64,000 nt of DNA, taken from assembly GCA_024742875.1 (NCBI GenBank), contig JANSXP010000006.1:148049-212048 (forward strand). Reading direction: 5' to 3'. The position numbers and the translations under genes were made by a program. Shown in pieces: positions 9,162 through 18,182 of this stretch. Numbering within the stretch: position 1 is the first letter of the stretch; every line of letters begins with the position of its first letter. The notes below the pieces were generated by a model. That model did no database searches, was not told the DNA's origin, and saw only the letters and a program-made list of their open reading frames with translations. The DNA is from Planctomycetaceae bacterium. GTDB taxonomy: Bacteria; Planctomycetota; Planctomycetia; Planctomycetales; Planctomycetaceae.

Positions 9162-10544
9162 ATGACCGACGACGCCATCAACATTACCACCATCGACTGC
9201 CGACACGAAAACGCGCTGCCACTGTTCAGCGAGCTGCGCAACAAACTGAGTCCGCGCGGCGATGTGGTATCGGAGGCTGGCCGACAGCGAACCATCGAGC
9301 TGTTTGGAGAGGCACTGAGTCCCCGTGCAGTGGTGCAGCGCATTTGCGAAGATGTGAGAACTAAGGGAGTGGACGCGCTGCTGGATTACACGGCGCGACT
9401 GGACCGCAAACAGCTCACAGCGGACACCATCCGCGTCGCGCCCCAGGAGCTGCAGGCAGCAGCGGACGCGGCGAGTCCACAGTTGCTGCAGGCTGTGCGC
9501 GAAATCCGTGACAACATTGTCGAATTCCAGTCTGCCATTCTGCCGGAAGACACCCGCGTCGAACGCGCACTGAACGGCGGCACGGTGACATTGCGGCAGC
9601 GACACCTGCCGATGAAACGCATCGGCATTTGCGTGCCTGGTGGCGCGGCCGCTTATCCGTCGACGGTACTGATGACGGCAGTCCCCGCGATGACAGCCGG
9701 CGTTCCGCAGATTGCCATCGTGGTTCCGCCCACCGACTTCGGTGGCTACAACACCGACATGCTGGCGACGTGTCATGAGATCGGCGTGACCGAAGTCTAC
9801 CGTGTGGGGGGCGCTCAGGCAGTGGCCGCACTGGCTTATGGCGTCGAAGGCATCCCCCGTGTTGACAAGATTGTTGGCCCCGGCAACCTGTTCGTGGCGC
9901 TCGCCAAGCAGCGGGTGTTTGGCGATGTGGATATCGACAGCATCGCCGGCCCCAGTGAAGTGGTGGTCCTGGCAGATGAAACGGCCAGAGCCGAATTTGT
10001 TGCGGCGGATCTGATCTCGCAGGCCGAACACAGTCCCGGGTCCGGAGTCCTGATCACGTGGCACGAACCGCTCATCGAACAGGTGCGCGCCGCCCTGACA
10101 GCCCAGCTGGCCCAACTGGATCGAGGAGGTCTGGCCCGCCAGAGCCTGGAAGATTACGGCGCGTTGATTCTTGTCCGCAGCGCTGAGGAAGCGGCGGAAT
10201 ACACGGATCTGCTGGCGCCCGAGCACCTGCATATTTCCATGGACGACGCTGAGTCGATGCTGGCCCGCATTCAGAACGCGGGAGCAATTTTCATGGGACA
10301 CTACACACCTGTGGCGCTGGGCGATTACGCGGCCGGTCCTTCGCACGTGCTGCCCACGGGAGGCACCGCGCGTTTTGCCAACGGCCTGGCATCCACCGAT
10401 TTTCTGAAACGCAGCTCGGTCATTGGATACGACCAGGCGGCGCTCTCTGGGGAAGCCGATCGCGTAAGATTGCTGGCCGCCAAAGAGGGGCTCACAGCCC
10501 ACAGTGCCAGCGTTGATGTCCGACTCACTGATGGTGATCAATAG
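9162..10544 (+). CDS. hisD: Histidinol dehydrogenase
   Basis: A 460-residue enzyme catalysing the last two steps of histidine synthesis, L-histidinol to L-histidine with two NAD+. Family motifs are all present: RIGICVPGGAAAYPSTVLM, VGGAQAVAALAYG, VGPGNLFVALAK, GPSEVVVLAD, DLISQAEHSPGS (zinc and catalytic region), APEHLHI and GDYAAGPSHVLPT. The usual Asn in the last motif is Ser here, a variation that I think is tolerated. It is a lone gene; no other his genes lie in the window. A 574-codon open frame on the opposite strand is a reading-frame shadow. Confidence 0.96.
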   Translation: MTDDAINITTIDCRHENALPLFSELRNKLSPRGDVVSEAGRQRTIELFGEALSPRAVVQRICEDVRTKGVDALLDYTARLDRKQLTADTIRVAPQELQAAADAASPQLLQAVREIRDNIVEFQSAILPEDTRVERALNGGTVTLRQRHLPMKRIGICVPGGAAAYPSTVLMTAVPAMTAGVPQIAIVVPPTDFGGYNTDMLATCHEIGVTEVYRVGGAQAVAALAYGVEGIPRVDKIVGPGNLFVALAKQRVFGDVDIDSIAGPSEVVVLADETARAEFVAADLISQAEHSPGSGVLITWHEPLIEQVRAALTAQLAQLDRGGLARQSLEDYGALILVRSAEEAAEYTDLLAPEHLHISMDDAESMLARIQNAGAIFMGHYTPVALGDYAAGPSHVLPTGGTARFANGLASTDFLKRSSVIGYDQAALSGEADRVRLLAAKEGLTAHSASVDVRLTDGDQ

Positions 10545-10839
10545 AATCCCAACCACCGCTCAGCTATAGTTGCGACCTGCAGGGCGTGATCTTCACCGGG
10601 AGAATTGGTGACCAGCCAAACGACTGAGATATGTTCTCACACGTGCGGCCACCACGAATTCAGATTCGCCAGCAAACGTGAGGCATGGCCTCCAGCGAAC
10701 AACAGGGCGCGCCATGTTCAGCAGGTGTGGCAACCAACCGCATCGATCCGCCGACCACGCGGGGCGCTGCCTGACGTTCCCTCATCAGGACGCTGATTGG
10801 GCGTCTGCTTCTACTATCCTTTGTCACCAAAGCGAAACG

Positions 10840-11658
10840 ATGATCAAGTCTGCTGTAACGATTAGTATTGTGGAAGAAGCCAAAAAGGGCCCGTTTGTCT
10901 TTCATGGCGACGTGGCCGCCGGCTGTGCCAAAGCCGCCGAGCTGGGCTTCGACGCCGTGGAACTGTTTGCCCCCGCTCCCGAAGCCATCACCGCTCTTCC
11001 GCTGGCGGATCTGCTGCAGGAACACGGTCTGAGTCTGGCGGCCGTTGGCACTGGTGCCGGCATGGTGAAGCACGGTCTGCATCTGTGTGACCCGGACGAA
11101 AGCCGCCGCGGTAAAGCGTGTGACTTCATTCGCGGCATCATTGATGCCGGGGCTCCTCACGGTGCACCCGCCATCATTGGCTCCATGCAGGGCAAGTGGG
11201 ATGCCGTCACAGACAAACCCACGGCACTGGGTTATCTGCGGGACAGTCTGAATGTGCTGGGTGAACACGCCAAAGGGCATGGCCTCCCGCTGATATACGA
11301 ACCCCTGAACCGTTACGAAACCAACCTGGCCACCACCATGGCCGAAGGTGTCGAACTGATTGCTCCGCTGACGACCGACAACGTGGTGCTGCTGGCGGAT
11401 CTGTTTCACATGAACATCGAAGAATCGTCGATTGCCGACGGTCTGCGGGATGGCGGCAGGCATATTGGCCACGTGCACTTTGTGGATTCCAATCGACAGG
11501 CGGCCGGCCGCGGTCACATGGACTACGCGCCGATCGCGGTGGCATTGAAAGAGATCGGCTATGACGGCTATGCGTGTGCAGAGGCGTTCCCGATTCCAGA
11601 CTCGGTGGAAGCCGCCCGTCAGACAATCGAAACCTTCAAAGCCGTTTTTCGTTCCTAG
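10840..11658 (+). CDS. Sugar isomerase/epimerase, hydroxypyruvate isomerase-like TIM barrel
   Basis: A 272-residue xylose-isomerase-like TIM barrel protein (AP-endonuclease-2 superfamily). Probable metal ligands are Glu154 in LIYEPLNRYETN, Asp187 in LLADLFHMN, His213 in HVHFVDSNR and Glu248 in CAEAFP. The combination with EPLNRYETN matches planctomycete proteins annotated as hydroxypyruvate isomerase or D-tagatose 3-epimerase-like. The ATG at 10840 begins the conserved core; the open frame extends further up but looks non-coding. A RbsD/FucU-like gene follows 109 bases later, supporting a role in sugar conversion. Exact substrate unknown. Confidence 0.9.
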   Translation: MIKSAVTISIVEEAKKGPFVFHGDVAAGCAKAAELGFDAVELFAPAPEAITALPLADLLQEHGLSLAAVGTGAGMVKHGLHLCDPDESRRGKACDFIRGIIDAGAPHGAPAIIGSMQGKWDAVTDKPTALGYLRDSLNVLGEHAKGHGLPLIYEPLNRYETNLATTMAEGVELIAPLTTDNVVLLADLFHMNIEESSIADGLRDGGRHIGHVHFVDSNRQAAGRGHMDYAPIAVALKEIGYDGYACAEAFPIPDSVEAARQTIETFKAVFRS

Positions 11659-11767
11659 TCACGTCGCTGGCTGAGGCCGCCGGCTGACGATTTCCGCGAA
11701 AGCATCGACAGCCAGCTGCCGTTCGTTTACAGCGAAGCTCCAACGCAACCACCCCGAAAATCAACTC

Positions 11768-12220
11768 ATGCTCAAATCACAACTGATTCACCCGGACATT
11801 TCCGCCATCATTGCGCGGGCGGGACACAGTTCCAAAATTTTGATCGCTGACGGCAACTACCCAGCGTCTTCCGCCATTGGCCCGGGAGCCGAGCTGGTGA
11901 GCCTGAATCTGGCACCAGGGATGCCGACCGTGGCTCAGGTATTTCAGGTGCTGCTGACGGCCATTCCCATCGAAGCGGTGAACACCATGGGAATGCCGGA
12001 AGACGACCCGTTCAAACTTCCCGAAGATCCCCCCGTCTGGAACGAATATCGTTCCATTCTGAAAGACGCCGAAGCGTCCATCGAACTGCAGCCCATTGAA
12101 CGCTGGGATTTCTACGATGCGGTGGCCTCCAGGGATCACGTGCTGACGATACAAACGGGCGACCAGGCACTTTGGGCAAACCTGCTGCTGACCGTTGGTG
12201 TTCGTCAGGCGGGCGAATAA
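11768..12220 (+). CDS. RbsD/FucU family sugar mutarotase-like protein
   Basis: A 150-residue RbsD/FucU fold protein. These enzymes interconvert ring or anomeric forms of ribose or fucose (pyranase/mutarotase) before transport or phosphorylation. The signature is ARAGHSSKILIADGNYP with His20 and Asp28, the positions of the catalytic His and Asp in RbsD and FucU. IEAVNTMGMPE and the terminal IQTGDQALWANLLL stretch also fit. It follows the TIM-barrel isomerase, so the pair probably handles one sugar. A hairpin terminator lies about 110 bases downstream. Confidence 0.88.
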   Translation: MLKSQLIHPDISAIIARAGHSSKILIADGNYPASSAIGPGAELVSLNLAPGMPTVAQVFQVLLTAIPIEAVNTMGMPEDDPFKLPEDPPVWNEYRSILKDAEASIELQPIERWDFYDAVASRDHVLTIQTGDQALWANLLLTVGVRQAGE

Positions 12221-12240
12221 CGATCGGCCGCTGCCATCTG

Positions 12241-12272
12241 ACCGCAGACGTCCTGCACCGCAGACGTCCTGC
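12241..12272. repeat. Two tandem 16-base copies (ACCGCAGACGTCCTGC)
   Basis: The 16-base unit is perfectly duplicated head to tail and followed by the first four bases of a third copy. It sits just after the RbsD-like stop codon and before the terminator hairpin. It looks like a slippage-type duplication; no function is visible. Confidence 0.85.
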
Positions 12273-12331
12273 ACCGACTGGTGGTCTGGAAAAATAGCTT
12301 TGAGCCAACAGGCGGCCATGCTGTACACTTC

Positions 12332-12368
12332 GAGGGCAGCCAGTGTTCACTGGCTGCCCTCTTTCTTT
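12332..12368 (+). terminator. Rho-independent terminator after the RbsD-like gene
   Basis: A near-perfect stem (13 pairs, arms 12332-12344 and 12349-12361, loop GTTC) is followed by TTTCTTT. It lies about 110 bases past the upstream stop and 40 bases before the next gene. Confidence 0.75.
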
Positions 12369-12408
12369 GCCCACCACCCCCTACCTCAGAACTGCCTGGG
12401 AGTCATCC

Positions 12409-13299
12409 ATGCGATCATCAGTTGTCCGTATCCTCGCCTGCACGTGCCTTGTCAGCACCTCGCTGTCTGTTACGGCTCAGGACACGCTGCAGTGGAAGTT
12501 TCGCGCCAAAGAGACGCTGAAGTACAACGTGGTACAGAACATGACCACGGTGCAGAAAGTGGGGGATCAGACACGCAATGCCGTCATGAACCAGGCGATG
12601 GAGATGTCCTGGCAGGTTCTGGGCGCATCGGCGGCTGGTGACACGGTCATGAACCAGATCGTCCGCCGCATTCGAATGAAGATGGACAATGGCCCTGCCG
12701 GCGTGATTGAATTCGACACTCAATCCACCGACCGTCCGGACAACCCGGCCATCGCCCGGATGGGGCAGACGTTCGAAAAAATCGTCAACCAGCCGTTTCA
12801 GGTGACCATGAAATCCACCGGCAGGATTGCCGACGTCAAAGTGCCGGAAGGACTGCTGGCTGCCATCCAGCAGAATGCCGCCGGAAATGCGGCCGCTCTG
12901 GACGACAACACGCTCAAGCAGATGATGAAGCAGTCTGCCGTCACGCTCCCGAGTGAAGCGGTGGGCCCCAACAGCACATGGACCAGTACGGAGGCAATTC
13001 AGCTGCCGTTCGGAACAATGAACGTCAACTCGAAAATGACATACCTGCAAAAAGATGCGCAGGGCAATGCCATCATCGACATTCAGCCGCAGATCACGGT
13101 GGCCCCCCGCGAAGGAGCGCCCGTGTCCATGACACTGACCAGTTCCGAAGGCCGCGGTCAGGTCACATTCAACATCGCATCCGGCCGCGTTCTGAAGTCC
13201 CGTCTGGACCTGACGCTGGCGATGAAAATTAGCGCCCCGGGTGGACAGGCCATTGAGCAAACGATCAAACAGACTACCGCCATGACGCTGGCTCAATAA
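12409..13299 (+). CDS. Secreted protein, DUF6263-like
   Basis: A 296-residue protein with a clear signal peptide (1-22, ending VTAQ). The mature part begins DTLQWKFRAKETLKYNVVQNM and has long beta-rich stretches, consistent with the DUF6263 group of planctomycete secreted proteins, though my identification of that family is tentative. Sequence ends TIKQTTAMTLAQ. No catalytic motif is visible. The ATG at 12409 is preferred because it starts the signal peptide. It stands alone between two terminators. Confidence 0.75.
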   Translation: MRSSVVRILACTCLVSTSLSVTAQDTLQWKFRAKETLKYNVVQNMTTVQKVGDQTRNAVMNQAMEMSWQVLGASAAGDTVMNQIVRRIRMKMDNGPAGVIEFDTQSTDRPDNPAIARMGQTFEKIVNQPFQVTMKSTGRIADVKVPEGLLAAIQQNAAGNAAALDDNTLKQMMKQSAVTLPSEAVGPNSTWTSTEAIQLPFGTMNVNSKMTYLQKDAQGNAIIDIQPQITVAPREGAPVSMTLTSSEGRGQVTFNIASGRVLKSRLDLTLAMKISAPGGQAIEQTIKQTTAMTLAQ

Positions 13300-13390
13300 C
13301 GGCTCTTCGGGCGACCGTTGGTCGCGGGCGAAACAGGTCGCGAGCACCGATTAGCCCGATTCGTATCGCTCACAGGAATGATTTATCTGT

Positions 13391-13436
13391 CGGGCCACCG
13401 TTGATTCTCAATGAGAAGAACGGTGGCCCGCTTTTT
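13391..13436 (+). terminator. Strong rho-independent terminator
   Basis: A 12-base-pair perfect stem (13391-13402 with 13419-13430) is followed by CTTTTT. The 16-base loop itself contains a 5-pair inner hairpin (TTCTC/GAGAA). It lies about 90 bases after the DUF6263-like gene. Confidence 0.9.
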
Positions 13437-13498
13437 GTCTGCATGGCGGCCCGGGCGTATGATGCAGTGTCATTCGCTCTTCCCGCTGGATCCGGCCC

Positions 13499-14047
13499 GT
13501 GAAACGCATTTTCGTCACTCTCGCCATCTGCGCCGCTGCGCTGCTGATTCTCACTGTCGTGCTGGGCCTGAACATCGGTGACGCCACGTCTGCGGAGGCT
13601 CAGGGGCCAATCAGCCAGCATATGCTGATTGGCATGGGAGCGCTGACATTTGGCATTCTGGTCCACGCCATCAGCCTGACCTACTTCATGGGAACCGGGC
13701 GGTGGATTGAAGAAACGAGCAACGCCTACGGACTGGGCGAAGAACTCTACAACCGCAGCCAGAAGATCAAATACGGGACACTGCCAGGACTGACCGTCTG
13801 CGTCGGTCTGCTTATCGCCACGGGGGCATTTGGCGCCGTGGCGGATCCGGCCACACAGATTTCCCTGGACGGATTTCTGGGGCTGTCCGGAGCCACCATT
13901 CATTTTGCCATCGCCGTGACGACCGCGGTGGTCAACATGCTGACCAACTTCTCGCAGTATGTCGCCATCTCCAAAAACTCACAGGTGGTCGAGTCGGTGC
14001 TCGCGGAGGTCCGTCGGATTCGGACCGAGCGCGGGCTGCCCACGTAG
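13499..14047 (+). CDS. Small membrane protein with four predicted helices
   Basis: A 182-residue protein with hydrophobic segments at about 4-24, 40-62, 97-118 and 133-155. The start is GTG preceded by GGAT. There are no charged active-site residues in the helices except an isolated His in LVHAISLTYFMGTG. I do not recognise the family. A hairpin spans its stop codon. It is transcribed in the same direction as the downstream hydrolase gene, with 95 bases between them. Confidence 0.75.
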   Translation: MKRIFVTLAICAAALLILTVVLGLNIGDATSAEAQGPISQHMLIGMGALTFGILVHAISLTYFMGTGRWIEETSNAYGLGEELYNRSQKIKYGTLPGLTVCVGLLIATGAFGAVADPATQISLDGFLGLSGATIHFAIAVTTAVVNMLTNFSQYVAISKNSQVVESVLAEVRRIRTERGLPT

Positions 14048-14056
14048 TCAGCCCGC
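14031..14056 (+). other. Inverted repeat across a stop codon
   Basis: GCGGGCTG (14031-14038) and CAGCCCGC (14049-14056) can pair around a 10-base loop containing the TAG stop of the membrane-protein gene. No U-tract follows, so it is not a standard terminator. A weak attenuator or simple chance is possible. Confidence 0.4.
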
Positions 14057-14142
14057 GGAGTCTGCTCAAACCATTGGCCGCCTGTGATCCTGCTGTGCGA
14101 ACACACGATGGCCCAGCCCGCCCTCACTGAGGAATCCCAGCC

Positions 14143-15240
14143 ATGTCCGTCGAATTTCCCCGTCTGGCGGCTGCCATTGAACAGGGTGTGGAAAAACGTC
14201 TGCACACCGCCGTGCAGGTCTATGTGTCCCTGGAGGGAGACATTCTGCTCGATCAGGGGTTTGGCGCGTCGCTCGACGCACGTCCGATCGCAGCGGACTC
14301 CATCATGCTGTGGCGATCCGCCGGAAAACCGGTCACTGCTGTCGCCATCATGACGCTGGTCGAACGAGGTGAGCTAAGCCTGGATTCCCCCCTGCAACAG
14401 TGTTTGCCGGAGGCTGCGGGCCCCGTCGGTCAGTTGACCCTGCAAGACCTGCTCACGCATACATCCGGATTGCCGCTGCTCAACACGGGCTGGCCGCAGA
14501 GTGAGTGGTCGGACTCACTTGCGAGAATTCTGGCGGCAGCTCCGCTTGATCAGACGATCGCCGCCTATCAGCCACAGAGCACCTGGTTTCTGCTCGGAGA
14601 GGTGCTCCGTCGTCAGCTCAATGTCGACAGTTTTGACACGGCACTGCGACAGACCGTTCTTGCTCCGTTTGGCATGGAGGATGTCTGGTGTGGTCTTCCG
14701 GAAGCGACTGCCAGCGCCCTGCAGCATCGTCTGCCTGACTACTACGAGCGGGAAAAAGGGACGCTGGTCGCCAGTCCGTATGGCGGCGGACGCTGGCTGA
14801 CCACGGCGTCACCGGGCGGAAATCTCCGCGGTCCCGTTTCTCAGTTGGGACGATTCTACGAAGTGCTGCTTCAAAACGGGGCCGGTACCGATGGCCGTCA
14901 GTTGCTGCAGCCAGCCACCGTGCAGCAGATGACGCAGCGACATCGCACGGATCGCTTCGACGAAGTCCTGCAGCATGTGATTGACTTCGGGCTGGGAGTG
15001 ATCATCGATTCTGGCCACCATGGTCGCGACACCGTCCCCTATGGCTTCAGCCGCTACTGCAGTCCCCGCAGTTTTGGCCACGGCGGGGCACAGTGCTCCA
15101 TCGGCTTTTGCGATCCTGATCGTCAGCTCGTGGTCGCATGGGCGACCAACGCGTTTTGCGGGGAGGGGCAGCATCAGCGACGCAATCGCGCCATTAACGA
15201 AGCCATCTACGAGGACCTGGGCCTGGCCACATCCGGGTAG
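14143..15240 (+). CDS. Serine hydrolase, beta-lactamase/penicillin-binding fold (class C-like)
   Basis: A 365-residue protein with the SxxK nucleophile motif SAGK (59-62) followed by PVTAVAIM, and the LLTHTSGLP motif typical of class C-like esterases and D-aminopeptidases. A Tyr in AAYQPQSTWFLLG (about residue 141) is the likely YxN equivalent, altered from YSN. The C-terminal HGG in FGHGGAQCS fills the KTG position. No signal peptide is obvious, so it may be cytoplasmic. It may be an esterase, peptidase or transesterase; true beta-lactamase activity is not implied. GAGG lies upstream of the ATG. Confidence 0.88.
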   Translation: MSVEFPRLAAAIEQGVEKRLHTAVQVYVSLEGDILLDQGFGASLDARPIAADSIMLWRSAGKPVTAVAIMTLVERGELSLDSPLQQCLPEAAGPVGQLTLQDLLTHTSGLPLLNTGWPQSEWSDSLARILAAAPLDQTIAAYQPQSTWFLLGEVLRRQLNVDSFDTALRQTVLAPFGMEDVWCGLPEATASALQHRLPDYYEREKGTLVASPYGGGRWLTTASPGGNLRGPVSQLGRFYEVLLQNGAGTDGRQLLQPATVQQMTQRHRTDRFDEVLQHVIDFGLGVIIDSGHHGRDTVPYGFSRYCSPRSFGHGGAQCSIGFCDPDRQLVVAWATNAFCGEGQHQRRNRAINEAIYEDLGLATSG

Positions 15241-15382
15241 ACGCCAGGCGACGGGACACTCGTGACCACGGGACGACACGACATTTGGCGGACGGCCGGC
15301 TACACTCAATCGGCGCCCGGATTCTGCCTCACGATTCCAAACGCATCCTGCCGATTCCGTCCCACCCTGCCCGGAGCCTCGC

Positions 15383-16507
15383 ATGCACAAATTCTGCCTT
15401 CTGATCGCCCTCACCGCATCGTCTGTCAGCCTGCCTTCATCAGCCGCACAGGACATTCGTTTTGGGGACGTGTTCGTCAGTGGACAGCACGGTTATCACT
15501 CTTTTCGCATTCCCGCCATTGTCTCAACCAAAGCGGGAACCCTGCTGGCGTTTTGTGAAGGACGCAAAGACAGTCGCAGTGATGCGGGCGATATAGATTT
15601 AGTCGTCAGCCGATCCACAGACGCAGGGAAATCCTGGAGCAGCCCGGCGATCGTGTGGGACGATGCCGACAACACGTGCGGCAACCCAGCCCCGGTGGTC
15701 GATCAGACGACAGGCACCATCTGGCTGCCGATGACCTGGAACCGTGGCAAAGACCGCGAAAAAAAGATCAAAGATGGCACCAGCCAGTTTCCCCGGCGGG
15801 TGTTCATGACACACTCCTCCGACGACGGATTGACGTGGGCCGAGCCGAAAGAAATCAGCGGCAGCACACGGAAAGAACACTGGAGGTGGTATGCCACCGG
15901 TCCAGGCAACGCCATTCAACTGCAGCGTGGCGCCCACAAGGGGCGTCTGCTGATCCCCGCCAACCATTCGGACCACCAGGACAGCACAAAACACCCTTAT
16001 CGCAGCCACGTGTTCTGGTCCGACGACCACGGAACCACCTGGCAGCTGGGAGCCGTCCAGGAAGACAAGACCAACGAATCGGCCGTGGTGGAGCTTCCGG
16101 ATGATGGCGTGCTGCACGTGATGCGTTCCTATCACGGCAACAATCGACGGGCGATGGCAGTGAGTGGAGACGGTGGACAGACGTTTGGCGGCGTGTATCT
16201 GGACGAGGCCCTCGATACGCCCGTCTGTCAGGCCAGCGCAATCCGCTACTCGTGGGCCGATGAAGGCGGCAGCCGCATTCTGTTCTCCAGCCCCCGCGGA
16301 AAGGCACGCACCGGTCTCACTGTCTGGCTCAGTCAGGACGAGGGAAAAACGTGGCCGGTCAGCCGCCAGATTTACGAAGGCGGCTCGGCCTATTCCAATC
16401 TGATTCGACTGCCAGACGATCAGGTGGGCGTGCTGTTTGAAAAAGACGGCTACAAGTCGATCACGCTGGCGACCTTCGACCTTAGCTGGCTGGAAGCCAC
16501 CCCATAG
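15383..16507 (+). CDS. Secreted exo-alpha-sialidase (neuraminidase, GH33-like)
   Basis: A 374-residue six-bladed propeller enzyme releasing terminal sialic acids. Signal peptide 1-22. The FRIP motif (41-44) and Arg61 in FCEGRKDSRSDAGDIDLV provide the conserved substrate site. Five Asp-box-like repeats are visible, such as STDAGKSW (78-85), SSDDGLTW, SDDHGTTW, SGDGGQTF and SQDEGKTW. It lies head to tail with the convergent sulfatase, an arrangement suggesting joint use on sulfated sialoglycans, which is inference. Confidence 0.93.
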   Translation: MHKFCLLIALTASSVSLPSSAAQDIRFGDVFVSGQHGYHSFRIPAIVSTKAGTLLAFCEGRKDSRSDAGDIDLVVSRSTDAGKSWSSPAIVWDDADNTCGNPAPVVDQTTGTIWLPMTWNRGKDREKKIKDGTSQFPRRVFMTHSSDDGLTWAEPKEISGSTRKEHWRWYATGPGNAIQLQRGAHKGRLLIPANHSDHQDSTKHPYRSHVFWSDDHGTTWQLGAVQEDKTNESAVVELPDDGVLHVMRSYHGNNRRAMAVSGDGGQTFGGVYLDEALDTPVCQASAIRYSWADEGGSRILFSSPRGKARTGLTVWLSQDEGKTWPVSRQIYEGGSAYSNLIRLPDDQVGVLFEKDGYKSITLATFDLSWLEATP

Positions 16508-16566
16508 CATCCGGCGCTGACGATCGTCCGACGCGATGCGCAAGGACGCTGCCGGACTCGGATCCA

Positions 16567-18075
16567 TCAGTGTTTCTTTAGATCCGGCACGGGGGCCGCC
16601 TCGCTGTCAGGGAGCCACCGGCGATGTTCGTTCATGACCTGGCGATACTCGTCGCGGACTTTCCCATGCTTCGGCTCCGCGAGGTTGTGCCATTCGTGGG
16701 GATCGGTCGTGTGGTCGTACAGTTCTTCTGAACCATCCCGATAACGGATATACCGCCAGCGCTGACTTCGTACGGCATGGTTTCCGCGCTGGTATGTCAT
16801 CACGGCCGGCTCACTCCAGGGCCGTGTCGGATCACGCAGCAATGGCACCACACTGCGGCCATCGGCCGACTCATCCGGCGGCAAACCCGCCAGTTCCAGC
16901 AGCGTGGGATACAGGACGCTCAGGTCAAGCGGACGATCACAAACCGTATTCGCCCGCGCGACTCCCGGTGCAACGATCACAAACGGGATGTGGGTCGTCT
17001 TTTCCCAAAGCGCGAATTTCTCAATGTGGTCCTTCTCACCCAGATGAAAGCCGTGGTCCGACCACAGCAACATCACCGCATTTCGATAACGATCACTGCG
17101 ATCCACCGCGTCCAGCAATCGCCCGAGCTGCGCGTCGACAAACTCCGCACACGCGACATAGCTGCCAATGAAATCTTGCCACGCCCCCGGCTGCCGCTGC
17201 TCCACCGCCTGCATTCCCTGCCAGAACCAGTCTTTCCGCTTCATCAGCTGATGGGCGCCGGCCGGCAGATCGCCTCGATCATCAGCAAGTCGCTGCGGCA
17301 GGGCGTCGATTGGCCGGTGCCATTGGGGTGGCGCGAAAAACGGAGAATGTGGTTTGAACAGCCCACAGGTGAGAAACAGGGGCTGGTCAGCATCATGATC
17401 TTCAAGCACTTCGATACAGCGGGTGACCGTCTGGTAGTCAATCGTCTGCTCGTCGCCAGGTGGCCACGGCCCCCAGTCGGTATTGCGTGAGCCGTATTCA
17501 GGCGCCCGATTGAGCTTGGAGGCCGGATACTGCTGGGGCGTCATGGGCGTGAAGTGAACAAAAGAAGCCGGATCGTGAAAGGCGCCGTTCAGATGATGAT
17601 GAAAGACTTTGCCCGCACCTGCCACGTAATAGCCAGCATTACGAAACTGCTGTGTGATGGTGAGACGATCGGGCAGGGCCCGTCGCCAGTCACTGGCGTT
17701 GCCGTATACGCCGGAGGTCGCTGGACGCAGCCCGGTGAGCGTGGCAACGCGTGACGGATTGCAGGCTGGAGACACGCAGTACGCCCGACGAAACAGGACG
17801 CCGCGACGAGCCAGACGGCGCAGATGAGGCGTGCGAACAGGGCCCTGCGGATCAAGCAGCGAAATCCAGTCATTCAGGTCGTCCACGATCACCATAATCA
17901 CGTCAGGCGATGGCGAGTAGCGGGGGCGTGCGCGGGGTTCGGATTTCGCGGTGGCAGCCACGGCACCGTCAGAGTGACCGACAGCCTCACAGTCTGCGGC
18001 CAGCCCCCCCGTCAGCCCCGAGCACAGCAAGACGACGAACATTCTTTTGCACGGCACGCGGGTCTGTCGCCTCAT
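16567..18075 (-). CDS. Secreted sulfatase, iduronate-2-sulfatase-like
   Basis: About 502 residues with a signal-like leader to about residue 30. Metal ligands Asp-Asp are in MVIVDDLNDWI, the formylglycine cysteine is in CNPSRVATLTG (residue about 105), and WSDHGFHLGEKDH is the second metal site. The ATG at 18075 is used; a GTG immediately upstream is an alternative. It belongs to the same branch as the sulfatase at 3602. It converges with the sialidase gene, with 59 bases between the stops. Confidence 0.93.
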   Translation of the reverse strand: MRRQTRVPCKRMFVVLLCSGLTGGLAADCEAVGHSDGAVAATAKSEPRARPRYSPSPDVIMVIVDDLNDWISLLDPQGPVRTPHLRRLARRGVLFRRAYCVSPACNPSRVATLTGLRPATSGVYGNASDWRRALPDRLTITQQFRNAGYYVAGAGKVFHHHLNGAFHDPASFVHFTPMTPQQYPASKLNRAPEYGSRNTDWGPWPPGDEQTIDYQTVTRCIEVLEDHDADQPLFLTCGLFKPHSPFFAPPQWHRPIDALPQRLADDRGDLPAGAHQLMKRKDWFWQGMQAVEQRQPGAWQDFIGSYVACAEFVDAQLGRLLDAVDRSDRYRNAVMLLWSDHGFHLGEKDHIEKFALWEKTTHIPFVIVAPGVARANTVCDRPLDLSVLYPTLLELAGLPPDESADGRSVVPLLRDPTRPWSEPAVMTYQRGNHAVRSQRWRYIRYRDGSEELYDHTTDPHEWHNLAEPKHGKVRDEYRQVMNEHRRWLPDSEAAPVPDLKKH

Positions 18076-18182
18076 CACACGATCCCATCAAAGGCTGGCA
18101 CGGTCAGCACCCAGCTTACCCGGGGGAGTGCACACTCACAACGCGAGCAACATCAGCGACGCACTGAGGATCGTGGCGAAGG

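Noticed and set aside
8832..10556. 574-codon minus-strand open frame across hisD
   Set aside because: It lies wholly opposite a clearly functional hisD. Its translation is rich in Arg, His, Gln and Ser with no motif, as expected from reading a GC-rich gene backwards.
15599..16567. 322-codon minus-strand frame across the sialidase
   Set aside because: Opposite an enzyme with all its motifs; a shadow.
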